From positions 1 through 64,000 of the forward strand of contig NZ_ABLD01000004.1 of NCBI RefSeq assembly GCF_000172415.1: a stretch of DNA of 64,000 bases. Reading direction: 5' to 3'. This document shows, one piece after another, positions 28,562 to 36,783 of this stretch (its first letter is position 1; every line of letters starts with the position of its first letter). A model generated the notes under the pieces. It saw only the letters and a list, made by a program, of their open reading frames with translations. It made no database searches and was not told where the DNA came from. Source of the DNA: Paraburkholderia graminis C4D1M (GTDB lineage: Bacteria; Pseudomonadota; Gammaproteobacteria; Burkholderiales; Burkholderiaceae). Made by a program: the position numbers and the translations under genes.

Positions 28562-28584
28562 AACCACTCATCAACGGAAAATAA

Positions 28585-31167
28585 TCAGGCGTCGCGCAGC
28601 GATTGCAACGCGGGACGCGACAACACATGCCGCAAGCTCAGCCAGCCGCCGACCGCCGCACACGCGATGCCGGCCGCGACTCCCGCCGGCAGCAGCCACG
28701 GGTTGAAGTCCAGATAGAACTGGAACACGCGCGTGGCCAGAATCCAGCCGATCACCTGCGCGCCGATCGCGGCCATCAGGCCGGCAAGCGCGCCGACCGC
28801 GACGAACTCGGCGATCTGCACCGCGCGCACCTGACGATGCGACGCACCGAGTGCCCGCAGCAGCGCGGATTCTCGCATACGCTCGTCGCGCGTGCCGGCG
28901 AGCGCGGCGTACAACACCAGCACGCCCGCGGCGAGCGTGAACGCGAACAGGAACTGCACCGCGCCGATCACCTGCTGCAGCACGCGCTGCACCTGCGCGA
29001 GAATCGGACCGGTGTCGATGGCCGTGAGGTTCGGATAGGCGGCGATCAGACCGTCGATGGTCGCGCGTTTTTCCGGGGGCAAATGGAAACTGGTGATGAA
29101 CGTAGCCGGGAAATCCTGCAACGCGGCGGGCGGCATCAGCACGAAGAAGTTGACCTTGAACGAACCCCAGTCGAGCTTGCGCACACTCGTCACCGGTGCA
29201 TCGATCTGCAAGCCGGTCACGTCGAAACGCAGCACATCGCCGGGCTTCACGTTGATGAGCTTGGCGAGCCCCTCTTCGATCGAAATCTGCGGAGCCTTCG
29301 TGTCGCCATACCAGGTGCCGGCGGAAATGCGATTGTCGTCCGGCAACTGCGTCGTGTACGACAGATTGAATTCGCGATCGACGAGCCGTCGCGCGTCGTC
29401 GCCCTTGAACGAATCCGGGTTGACCGGCTTGCCGTTGATCGCGGTCAGCCGGCCGCGCACCATCGGCGAGAGCACGGTGCCGGGCACGCCGTGCGTGTCG
29501 AGATAATGCGTGACGGCTTCGCGCTGATCCGGCTGAATGTCGATGATGAATTCGTTCGGCGCATCGGGCGGCGTCGATTTGCGCCAGCCGGCCACGAGGT
29601 CGTTGCGCGTCATCGCGATCAGCAGCAGGCACATCAGGCCGATGCCGAGCGCCGTGATCTGCAACGCGCTCGCGCCGCTGCGCCGCTCCAGCGACGCCAG
29701 CGCGTAACGCCAGCCGATTCCCGCATTCACGCGCTCGCTGCGCACCGCGCGCGCCGCCGCCCACAACGCGAGCCGCGCGATGCACGCAAACACCAGCAGC
29801 CCGCCCGCGAACCCGCCCGCGACGATGCCGCCGAGCTTCAGCTCGCCCGCCGCGACGATCAGCAGCGCCGCGAACAACACGATGCCGAGCGCGTACGCGG
29901 CCCACGCGGTGCGCCCCGCTTCGCCCCACTCGCGGCGCAGCACGCGCACCGGCGGCACGCGCGTCAGCGGCAGCAGCGGCGGCAGCGCGAAACCGAGCAG
30001 CAGCACGAGACCGGCCGCAATGCCCTGGAGCGCGGGCCATGCCGTCGGGTACGGCAATTCGACGTCGATCAGACTGCCGAGCGACGTCAGCAACGCGAGA
30101 TGGCCGAGAAAGCCGAGCGCCACGCCGAGCGCGCCGCCCGCCACGCCGACACCGACGAATTCCAGCGTAAACAGCGCCCGCAGTGTGGACTGACTGACGC
30201 CGAGACAGCGCATCGCCGCACAGCCGTCCAGATGCCGGCGCATGTACCGATGCGCGGCCATCGCAATCGCCACGGCCGCGAGCAGCGCGGTCAACAGCGA
30301 CACGAGCGTGAGGAAATGACCGGCGCGATCGAGCGTCTGACGCACTTGCGGCTGGCCGTCCTGCAACGATTCGAGCGCGACGCCGCGCATCTTGCCGCCG
30401 TCCACCCTGCCGTGCGCAAACTGCGCGAAACGTGCGACCGATGGATCCGCACCGGCCACCAGCAGCCGGTACGTCACGCGGCTGCCGAACGTGATCAGGC
30501 CGGTGGACTGCACGTCATCGGCGCGCATCATCAGGCGCGGCGAAAAATTGACGAACGAGAAGCCGCGGTCGAGTTCGCGCGTGATCATCGCGCCGATCGT
30601 GAAGCTGCGGTTGCCGACCTTCACAGTGTCGCCAACGCGCACCTTCAGCGCGTCGAGCAATTGCTGATCGACCCAGACGGTGCCAAGCGGCGGAATGGAT
30701 TGCGCGGCTCGATCCGGAGCGCCCGGCCCGGGCGCGATGCGCAGCGCGCCGCGCAACGGATAACCCGGCGACACCGCCTTGATCGCGGCAAGCCGCGACA
30801 CCGGCTGCGCGCCGCTCGAGTTGATCATGCTGGGGAAAATCGCCGTGGTGGCGGTGTTCAGGCCGAGCGCCGCGGCCTCGCGCGCGAACTGCGGATCGAC
30901 CGGATGATCGGCGCGCACGATGAAGTCGGCGGCGATCATGCGTCTCGCGTCGCGCTCCAGGCCCTGATGCAAGCGGTCGGCGAGAAAGCCGACGCTCGCG
31001 AGCGCCGCCACGGCGAGCACGAGCGCGAGCAGCAGCATCGTGAGTTCGCCGGCGCGCCAGTCGCGCGCCGTCATGCGCAGCGCCTGGCGCAGCAGATCGC
31101 CGACGCTAAAGCGGCGCGCCGCGGGGACGGCGACCCGCGCCGTGGAACGTCCGGCTGTATCGCTCAA
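28585..31167 (-). CDS. FtsX-like ABC transporter permease (YbbP family)
   Basis: An 860-residue inner-membrane protein. It has an N-terminal helix (LTMLLLALVLAVAALASVGF), a large MacB-type periplasmic domain, and a first FtsX block with helices near residues 255-440. A second periplasmic domain and a C-terminal FtsX block near 725-850 follow. The arrangement matches YbbP-type permeases linked to lysophospholipase/arylesterase TesA systems. I place the start at TTG 31167, behind GAGGAGCAGGCACGA; it overlaps the DUF4126 stop as TTGA. An in-frame start further upstream would lie inside the previous gene. No partner ATPase (YbbA) is encoded next to it here. Confidence 0.85.
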   Translation of the reverse strand: MSDTAGRSTARVAVPAARRFSVGDLLRQALRMTARDWRAGELTMLLLALVLAVAALASVGFLADRLHQGLERDARRMIAADFIVRADHPVDPQFAREAAALGLNTATTAIFPSMINSSGAQPVSRLAAIKAVSPGYPLRGALRIAPGPGAPDRAAQSIPPLGTVWVDQQLLDALKVRVGDTVKVGNRSFTIGAMITRELDRGFSFVNFSPRLMMRADDVQSTGLITFGSRVTYRLLVAGADPSVARFAQFAHGRVDGGKMRGVALESLQDGQPQVRQTLDRAGHFLTLVSLLTALLAAVAIAMAAHRYMRRHLDGCAAMRCLGVSQSTLRALFTLEFVGVGVAGGALGVALGFLGHLALLTSLGSLIDVELPYPTAWPALQGIAAGLVLLLGFALPPLLPLTRVPPVRVLRREWGEAGRTAWAAYALGIVLFAALLIVAAGELKLGGIVAGGFAGGLLVFACIARLALWAAARAVRSERVNAGIGWRYALASLERRSGASALQITALGIGLMCLLLIAMTRNDLVAGWRKSTPPDAPNEFIIDIQPDQREAVTHYLDTHGVPGTVLSPMVRGRLTAINGKPVNPDSFKGDDARRLVDREFNLSYTTQLPDDNRISAGTWYGDTKAPQISIEEGLAKLINVKPGDVLRFDVTGLQIDAPVTSVRKLDWGSFKVNFFVLMPPAALQDFPATFITSFHLPPEKRATIDGLIAAYPNLTAIDTGPILAQVQRVLQQVIGAVQFLFAFTLAAGVLVLYAALAGTRDERMRESALLRALGASHRQVRAVQIAEFVAVGALAGLMAAIGAQVIGWILATRVFQFYLDFNPWLLPAGVAAGIACAAVGGWLSLRHVLSRPALQSLRDA

Positions 31168-31775
31168 TCGTGCCTGCTCCTCGCAAGGCGCGACACCATA
31201 TGCGTCGCCATGCCGCGAAAGCCGCCCTGCACGCCGCGCCACAGACGCGGCAAGACCCAGCCGGCGAGCACCAGAAAGCCCACGATCAGCACCAGAAACA
31301 GCAGCGGCACGAACAGCGCGAGCAGAATGCCGCCGAACACGAAACCGTCTTCAGCCGTCGACGTGACGACGTTCGACACCGGTTCCGGCGACAGATTGAT
31401 GAGCGCGCGCGTGCCCGCTTTCGTCAGATGCGCGGTGCCCGCCAGTGTGCCGCCCGCGAGCGCGGCGACCGTCAGCAGCGCCGGATCGGCATGGCCCAAC
31501 GCGCCGGCTGCGAGCACGGCGCCGGCCGGAATGCGGATGAAGGTGTGAATCGCGTCCCATAGCGAATCGAACGCGGGAATCTTGTCGGCGAGAAATTCGG
31601 TGACGGTCAGCACGCCCGCCACGCCGATCACCCACGGCGAGGACAGCGCGGACAACGTATCGGGAAGATGAATCAGACCGAGGCGCTCGAACACGCCGGC
31701 CAGCAGGACCGTCAGATAGAGGCGCAGGCCGCTGCCCCATGAGAGCCCCGCAGCAAGCGAAAGTGATTCAAGCAT
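31164..31775 (-). CDS. DUF4126 membrane protein
   Basis: A 203-residue multi-pass membrane protein of the DUF4126 family. It starts LESLSLAAGLSWGSGLRLYL, contains FLADKIPAFDSLWDAIHTFI and IPAGAVLAAGALG, and has a Gly/Ala-rich pair of helices near the centre (GGTLAGTAHLTKAGTRALIN). A hydrophobic stretch FVPLLFLVLIVGFLVLAGW and a basic C-terminal tail follow. The ATG at 31775 follows TGGAGGCGGCC. It overlaps the FtsX-like permease start by 4 bp, suggesting co-translation. No function has been established for the family. Confidence 0.85.
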   Translation of the reverse strand: MLESLSLAAGLSWGSGLRLYLTVLLAGVFERLGLIHLPDTLSALSSPWVIGVAGVLTVTEFLADKIPAFDSLWDAIHTFIRIPAGAVLAAGALGHADPALLTVAALAGGTLAGTAHLTKAGTRALINLSPEPVSNVVTSTAEDGFVFGGILLALFVPLLFLVLIVGFLVLAGWVLPRLWRGVQGGFRGMATHMVSRLARSRHD

Positions 31776-31913
31776 GGCCGCCTCCAGGCGCGCTGTGCGT
31801 GCCGGGCGCTTCGGGGGCAATCAGGGATGAGCCGCCGCACCGAAGTCGTCAGACCCGCGCCAAGCCGGCCGCGCCGGGCAGGCCGCGGGCAATTTCAGAT
31901 TGGTTTCCATCTC

Positions 31914-31919
31914 ATTATA
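31914..31919 (-). promoter_or_regulatory. candidate -10 box for the DUF4126-permease pair
   Basis: A TATAAT hexamer on the minus strand 139 bp before the DUF4126 start. The -35 region is poor. It lies in an otherwise featureless 266-bp spacer. Confidence 0.3.
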
Positions 31920-32041
31920 GCCACGTTAATTCGCAGAACGCAGAGTGGCTTGCAAATTGGCGGACTATGCAGCAGAGGCAAAGGCCGCGCCGGTAGCGAC
32001 CGGCGCGTGAGTATGCCGATGCGCGTGCTGATGCCGCGCGC

Positions 32042-32362
32042 TTAATGCCCGGACGAGAGCTTGAGCCCGATCAGCCCGACGACGATCAGCGCCGCGCTCG
32101 CCACGCGCGCGGCCGTCAGCGCTTCACCCATCATCACGATGCCGAAAACGAAGGCGCCGACGGCGCCGATGCCGGTCCAGACCGCGTAGGCCGTGCCGAG
32201 CGGCAACTGCCGCATCGCCATCGCAAGCAGGATAAAGCTGCCGAGCGCCGTGACGATGGTGAAGACAGAAGGCCACAGCCGGGTGAAACCGTCGGAACTC
32301 TTGAGACCGGCCGCCCACGCGACTTCGAGCAGACCGGCGATGAACAGAAGAATCCAGGACAT
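32042..32362 (-). CDS. gdx: guanidinium exporter Gdx (SugE-type SMR protein)
   Basis: A 106-residue small multidrug resistance protein with four membrane helices. The active-site Glu lies in the first helix ([20 protein letters not shown]). LEVAWAxGLK and [19 protein letters not shown] are the SugE/Gdx signature, and Gdx proteins exchange guanidinium for protons. The assignment to Gdx rather than a quaternary-ammonium pump is strengthened by a guanidine-II riboswitch 20 bp upstream of its start. Its start codon ATG at 32362 follows GGAGCTGTTTC. It works as an antiparallel dimer in the inner membrane. Confidence 0.94.
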   Translation of the reverse strand: MSWILLFIAGLLEVAWAAGLKSSDGFTRLWPSVFTIVTALGSFILLAMAMRQLPLGTAYAVWTGIGAVGAFVFGIVMMGEALTAARVASAALIVVGLIGLKLSSGH

Positions 32363-32383
32363 GAAACAGCTCCATGATCAGAT

Positions 32384-32430
32384 GGGGCCGTCCCCGTTTG
32401 TAAATGCCGTAAGGTCGTCCTTACGCTCCG
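32384..32430 (-). ncRNA. guanidine-II riboswitch (mini-ykkC)
   Basis: Two short hairpins lie in tandem on the minus strand, each capped by an ACGR tetraloop, the hallmark of mini-ykkC. P1 is CGTAAGG-ACGA-CCTTACG (32408-32425). P2 is GGGG-ACGG-CCCC (32384-32395), close to the gdx ribosome-binding site. Guanidine binding by the two loops frees the ribosome-binding site and turns on the exporter gene in known examples. Location directly before gdx agrees. A TATAAT box lies a few bases before P1. Confidence 0.92.
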
Positions 32431-32432
32431 TA

Positions 32433-32438
32433 ATTATA
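32433..32438 (-). promoter_or_regulatory. -10 box of the gdx promoter
   Basis: A consensus TATAAT on the minus strand, 8 nt before the first riboswitch hairpin, which would place the transcript start at its 5' edge. No good -35 element is seen. Confidence 0.6.
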
Positions 32439-32469
32439 ACGACGCCTGCACCATCTTGCTGCGCCCTGC

Positions 32470-33168
32470 TCACACGACGCCGACCAGCCGATAGCCGACG
32501 CCCGTCTCCGTGACGATATGCTCGGGCTGCGCCGGATCGCGCTCGAGCTTGCCGCGCAGATGCGCCATGTAAATGCGCAGATAGTGATAACTCTCGACGT
32601 GCGACGGCCCCCACACGTCGCGCAGCAGTTGCCGGTGCGTCAGCACGCGGCCGGCGTGGCGCACGAGCGTCGCGAGCAGCCGGTATTCGATCGGCGTCAG
32701 ATGGATCGCCGCGCCGTCGCGCGTGACCTGGCGCAACGCGAGGTCCACGCTCACCGCGCCGAAGCGCACTTGCGACGATTCGTTCGCGCCGCCCTGATTG
32801 CGCCGCCGAAGGTGCGCGCGAATCCGCGCGAGCAGTTCCGAGACGCCGAACGGCTTGGTCAGGTAATCGTCGGCGCCGGCATCGAGCGCCGCGACTTTCT
32901 CGCTTTCCTGCGTGCGCGCCGACAGCACGATCACCGGCAGTTCGCTCCAGCCGCGCAATTCGCGGATCACGTCGAGGCCGTCGGTATCGGGCAGGCCGAG
33001 ATCGACGATCACGAGGTCGGGCTTGCGCGTCGCGGCCTCCACGAGACCCTGCTTGCCGGTCTCCGCGTCATGCACGACGATGCCCTCGTCTTCGAGCGCC
33101 GTCCGCACGAAACGGCGGATCTGCTTTTCGTCTTCGATCAGAACGACGGTGATGCTCGGGTCACTCAT
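32470..33168 (-). CDS. kdpE: response regulator KdpE
   Basis: An OmpR-type response regulator of 232 residues activating kdpFABC under potassium limitation. The receiver domain has the acidic pair E12-D13, phospho-acceptor D56 (LVIVDLGLPD) and Lys of YLTKPFGVSEL. The winged-helix DNA-binding domain (about 130-228) ends HIVTETGVGYRLVG. The ATG at 33168 overlaps the kdpD stop by 8 bp, so translation is coupled. It is the last gene of the kdp operon. Homologues are 225-235 residues, so the protein is full-length. Confidence 0.96.
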   Translation of the reverse strand: MSDPSITVVLIEDEKQIRRFVRTALEDEGIVVHDAETGKQGLVEAATRKPDLVIVDLGLPDTDGLDVIRELRGWSELPVIVLSARTQESEKVAALDAGADDYLTKPFGVSELLARIRAHLRRRNQGGANESSQVRFGAVSVDLALRQVTRDGAAIHLTPIEYRLLATLVRHAGRVLTHRQLLRDVWGPSHVESYHYLRIYMAHLRGKLERDPAQPEHIVTETGVGYRLVGVV

Positions 33169-36034
33169 GGGTCGGTTTGGCAAGCGGGTTCGGGTTCATG
33201 TTGTCGGCGGATTGGTCTTGCAGCGCATTTGGCGCGTCGGCGGCGTCGGCGGCTTCGGGCAGGTCGGGCACGTCCGGCGGCGTTTCAACCGGCAGCGTAA
33301 ACCAGAAACGCGCGCCTTCGACGCGGCTTCTAGCCGCCTCGTCCGTTGCTGCCGACATGCGATTCACCGCCCCGATGCTGCCGCCATGCGCTTCGACAAT
33401 CGCGCGGCAAATCGCGAGACCGAGCCCGATGCCCGGCTTCGCCGATTCCTTCTCGCCGCGCGTGAACTTCTCGAACACGCGAGTCTCCATGCCGGCGGGC
33501 AAACCCGGCCCATTATCGTCGATGGTCACGCGCACGAACGACTTGCCGTCCGCGTCGAAACGCTGCGCGCCGATCGTCAACGGCGTGCCCGTCGACGTAT
33601 ATTTGGCCGCGTTCTCGAAGAGGTTCGAGAAGAGCCGCTCCATCAGCACGGCGTCGAGCTGCAGCAGCGGCAAATCCGCGGCGAGTTCGACCCGCACCGG
33701 ATGCCCGCTCAGCACGCGCTTGCACGCACGCAGCGCGGCGCCCACGGTTTCCTCCAGCAGCGTCCATTGCCGGTTCAATTGCAGACTGCCCGCCTGCAAG
33801 CGCGCCATGTCGAGCAGATTGGTCACGATGCCGGTCATGCGCAGCGCTTCTTCATGGATCGCGTCCACGAGCTCGTCGTCGCGCCGCGCGTCGGCCGCGT
33901 GTTCGCGCGATTGCGCCAGCATCGACGAAAAGCCGACGATGGTCGTGAGCGGCGTACGCAAATCGTGCGAAATCGCGGACAGCAACGAGTTTCGCAAACG
34001 TTCGGATTCCATATTGACGAGCGCGTCGCGTGCGATGTCCACGTAATGCACGCGCTCGAGCGCGAGCGCGATTTGCGCGGCGAACGCGTCGAGCATGCGC
34101 TGCTGCTCGGGCGCGTTAAGCTCGCGCTCGTCGCGCAGCACGGCCGCGAGCACACCGCGCGTGCGCATCGGCGCCTTCAGCGGCAGATACAGCGCGGCTG
34201 CGGCCGGCAGCGTGTCGGTGCCGTGACCGGCCGGCTTCTCGTGATCGTAGACCCACTGGCCGACGTCGGTATCGAGCAGTTCGCCTTCGAGCGTGATGGC
34301 CGCGTCCGGGTCCTCGATCTTCTGCTTCACGCGGTCCGCGCTGTCCGGCAACAGGATCGCGACGCGCGCGCCGAACACTTCGCTCACGTGACGGCTGCCG
34401 ATGCCGACGATCTGCTCGGTAGTCAGCGCCGCCGCGAGTTCGCGCGCCATCGCATACATCGCGCCGGTGCGCTGCTCGCGACGCCGCGCGATCCGCGCTT
34501 CGCGCCGCAAGCTCGACGTGAGATGGCTGATCACGAGCGAAGTCAGCAACATGCCGAAGAACGTCAGCAGATATTGCGTATCCGATACCGACAACGACAG
34601 GCGCGGCGGCACGAAGAAAAAGTCGAACGCGGCGACGCTCATGAACGACAGCAGCACGCCTGGCCCTCGCCCGAGTTTCACCGCCGCGAAGATCACGCCG
34701 AGCAGATACAGCATGACGAGGTTCGTCAGATCGATGCGCTCGTTCAGTTGGCTCGCCACCGCGGTGATGCCCGCGCATATCGCGAGCGCCCAACCGTACG
34801 CACGCGGCGGCGAGCGGCGCTCGCGCGCGGCGCTCAACGCGTCGCGCCATGCGTTGGCCGTCGTACTCAGCAGGCGGCGCTCGTGGTCGCCGCCGCTATC
34901 GGACGAAGCGCGGATCAGCGTGACGTCCGCATGACCGCCGTGTTCGGCGAGACGCTCGCCAAGCGGCCGGCGCAGCCAGCGCCGGATGCCGGTGCGTGCC
35001 GATGCGCCCGCCACCAGCTTCGACACATTGCGCGCCTGCGCATAACCGGTCAGCGCGGCCACGGCGTCCGCGCCCGCGAGCGTCGCCGTTTCCGCGCCGA
35101 GTTCCGCGGCGAGCTTCAATGCGTTGAGCGTGCGTTCGCGGCGCGCGTCGGGCAAACGCTGCAACGCGGGCGTTTCGACATAGACGGCGATCCAGTCGGC
35201 CTTGAGGCTCGCGGCAAGACGCGCCGCCGCGCGCACCAGCATCGGCGCTTCGGGACCGGGGCCGACGCACGCCAGCAAGCGCTCGCGCGCCTGCCAGATT
35301 CGCTCGATCGAACGGTCCGCGCGATATTCACGCATTTGCGCGTCGACGCGATCGGCCGTACGGCGCAAGGCAAGCTCGCGCAGCGCGATCAGATTGCCTT
35401 TGCGAAAGAAGTTGCGCACCGCGCGCTCGGCCTGCTGCGCGAGATACACCTTGCCGTCGCGCATGCGATCGAGCAATTCCTCGGCGGGCAGATCGACCAG
35501 CGTGACTTCGTCGGCGCGATCGAACACGCGGTCAGGCACCGTCTCCCACACGCGAATGCCGGTGATCTGCCCCACCACGTCGTTGAGACTCTCGAGGTGC
35601 TGAACGTTGACGGTCGTGTAGACATCAATGCCGGCGTCGAGCAGTTCATACACGTCCTGCCAGCGCTTCAGATGCCGCGCGCCTTGCACATTCGAATGCG
35701 CGAGTTCGTCGACGAGTATCAGTTGCGGCTTGCGGGCCAGCGCCGCGTCGAGATCGAACTCGCCGAGCTTGCGGCCGCGATACTCGATGTGCGCGAGCGG
35801 CAGCACGTCGAGACCTTCGAGCAGCGCCGCCGTTTCGCCACGCCCATGCGTTTCGGCGATGCCGACCACCACGTCCGCACCTTCGTCGCGACGGCGACGC
35901 GCCGCCTGCAACATCGCATACGTCTTGCCGACGCCCGCCGATGCGCCGAAGAAAATCTTCAGCTTGCCGCGCTGACGCTTTTGTTCGTCGCGCTGCAGCT
36001 TGTCGAGCAGTTCGTCAGGATCGGGGCGGTTCAT
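33161..36034 (-). CDS. kdpD: sensor histidine kinase KdpD
   Basis: A 957-residue potassium/turgor sensor. The N-terminal KdpD domain has a Walker A (GASAGVGKT, near 30-38), the Walker B-like LILVDELAHSN and a conserved TVNVQHLES. A universal-stress-like domain follows (about 250-370). Four closely spaced membrane helices (DUF4118; about 400-500) and a GAF-like region come next. The DHp phospho-acceptor His is near residue 690 (AISHDLRTPL). The ATPase has the N box NLFENAAKYTS and G box IDDNGPGLP. The stop overlaps the kdpE start. It begins 142 bp after kdpC, so it could have an additional promoter. Confidence 0.97.
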   Translation of the reverse strand: MNRPDPDELLDKLQRDEQKRQRGKLKIFFGASAGVGKTYAMLQAARRRRDEGADVVVGIAETHGRGETAALLEGLDVLPLAHIEYRGRKLGEFDLDAALARKPQLILVDELAHSNVQGARHLKRWQDVYELLDAGIDVYTTVNVQHLESLNDVVGQITGIRVWETVPDRVFDRADEVTLVDLPAEELLDRMRDGKVYLAQQAERAVRNFFRKGNLIALRELALRRTADRVDAQMREYRADRSIERIWQARERLLACVGPGPEAPMLVRAAARLAASLKADWIAVYVETPALQRLPDARRERTLNALKLAAELGAETATLAGADAVAALTGYAQARNVSKLVAGASARTGIRRWLRRPLGERLAEHGGHADVTLIRASSDSGGDHERRLLSTTANAWRDALSAARERRSPPRAYGWALAICAGITAVASQLNERIDLTNLVMLYLLGVIFAAVKLGRGPGVLLSFMSVAAFDFFFVPPRLSLSVSDTQYLLTFFGMLLTSLVISHLTSSLRREARIARRREQRTGAMYAMARELAAALTTEQIVGIGSRHVSEVFGARVAILLPDSADRVKQKIEDPDAAITLEGELLDTDVGQWVYDHEKPAGHGTDTLPAAAALYLPLKAPMRTRGVLAAVLRDERELNAPEQQRMLDAFAAQIALALERVHYVDIARDALVNMESERLRNSLLSAISHDLRTPLTTIVGFSSMLAQSREHAADARRDDELVDAIHEEALRMTGIVTNLLDMARLQAGSLQLNRQWTLLEETVGAALRACKRVLSGHPVRVELAADLPLLQLDAVLMERLFSNLFENAAKYTSTGTPLTIGAQRFDADGKSFVRVTIDDNGPGLPAGMETRVFEKFTRGEKESAKPGIGLGLAICRAIVEAHGGSIGAVNRMSAATDEAARSRVEGARFWFTLPVETPPDVPDLPEAADAADAPNALQDQSADNMNPNPLAKPTHE

Positions 36035-36176
36035 GCGTGAATGCTTTGATGTTTTGATGGTGGGCGCGCGGCGGTGCGTGCAATGGTGGCACGGCGGCGG
36101 CCCGGCCGCAAATCAGATGCGAATGGGCTTGGGCGACGCCGCGTGCAACCGCCGGCATTGTGCTTCAGCGACGCGC

Positions 36177-36755
36177 TCAGCCGCGCTTCATCTCATCCAG
36201 CGCGAGATTCAGTTGCAGCACGTTCACGCGCCGCTCGCCGAGCATGCCTAATTGCCGCCCGCTCGTATAACGGTCGACCAGCGCCTCTACTTCGTTCGGC
36301 GCAAGTCCGCGCGCTTTCGCGACGCGTCCGATCTGATACGCGGCAGCCGCCGGGCTGATCTCAGGATCGAGTCCGCTTCCCGACGATGTCACGAGATCGA
36401 CCGGCACAGGTGCCGACATGTCGGTGCCCGCTGCCTTCAACGCGTCGATGCGGCCTTTGACTTCATCGAGCAACGCCGGATTCGTCGGCCCGAGATTCGA
36501 GCCGCCCGAAGCCTGCGCGTTATACGGCATCGGGCTGGTCGCCGACAGACGTCCCCAGAAGTACTGCGGCGCGTCGAACTGCTGACCGATCAGCTTCGAG
36601 CCGACGACCTTGCCGTCGCGCTCGATCAGACTGCCGTTCGCCTGGTCGCGAAAGAGCGTTTGACCGACTGCGGTCATCACCGCCGGATAAGCGAGACCGG
36701 TCACGGCGCTCAGCACCGCAAAAATAACGAGCAACGGACGCAACAAATTTTTCAT
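36177..36755 (-). CDS. kdpC: potassium-transporting ATPase subunit KdpC
   Basis: A 192-residue subunit of the KdpFABC complex, with one N-terminal membrane helix ([20 protein letters not shown]) and a soluble periplasmic domain. Family motifs are [20 protein letters not shown] and [19 protein letters not shown], and the C-terminal [11 protein letters not shown]. KdpC stabilises the complex and affects nucleotide affinity. The ATG at 36755 (MKNLLRP) follows AAGGAG; a GTG three codons upstream is possible. It lies 28 bp after the kdpB stop. Confidence 0.96.
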   Translation of the reverse strand: MKNLLRPLLVIFAVLSAVTGLAYPAVMTAVGQTLFRDQANGSLIERDGKVVGSKLIGQQFDAPQYFWGRLSATSPMPYNAQASGGSNLGPTNPALLDEVKGRIDALKAAGTDMSAPVPVDLVTSSGSGLDPEISPAAAAYQIGRVAKARGLAPNEVEALVDRYTSGRQLGMLGERRVNVLQLNLALDEMKRG

Positions 36756-36783
36756 GACGATCACTCCTTCAAGACAAGCCGCT

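Noticed and set aside
28603..36040. Very long open frames (about 980 and 1040 codons) on the plus strand opposite the FtsX permease and kdpD genes
   Set aside because: They mirror the codon structure of real GC-rich genes, are rich in Arg, His and Ala with no domain, and the minus-strand genes have full family motifs.
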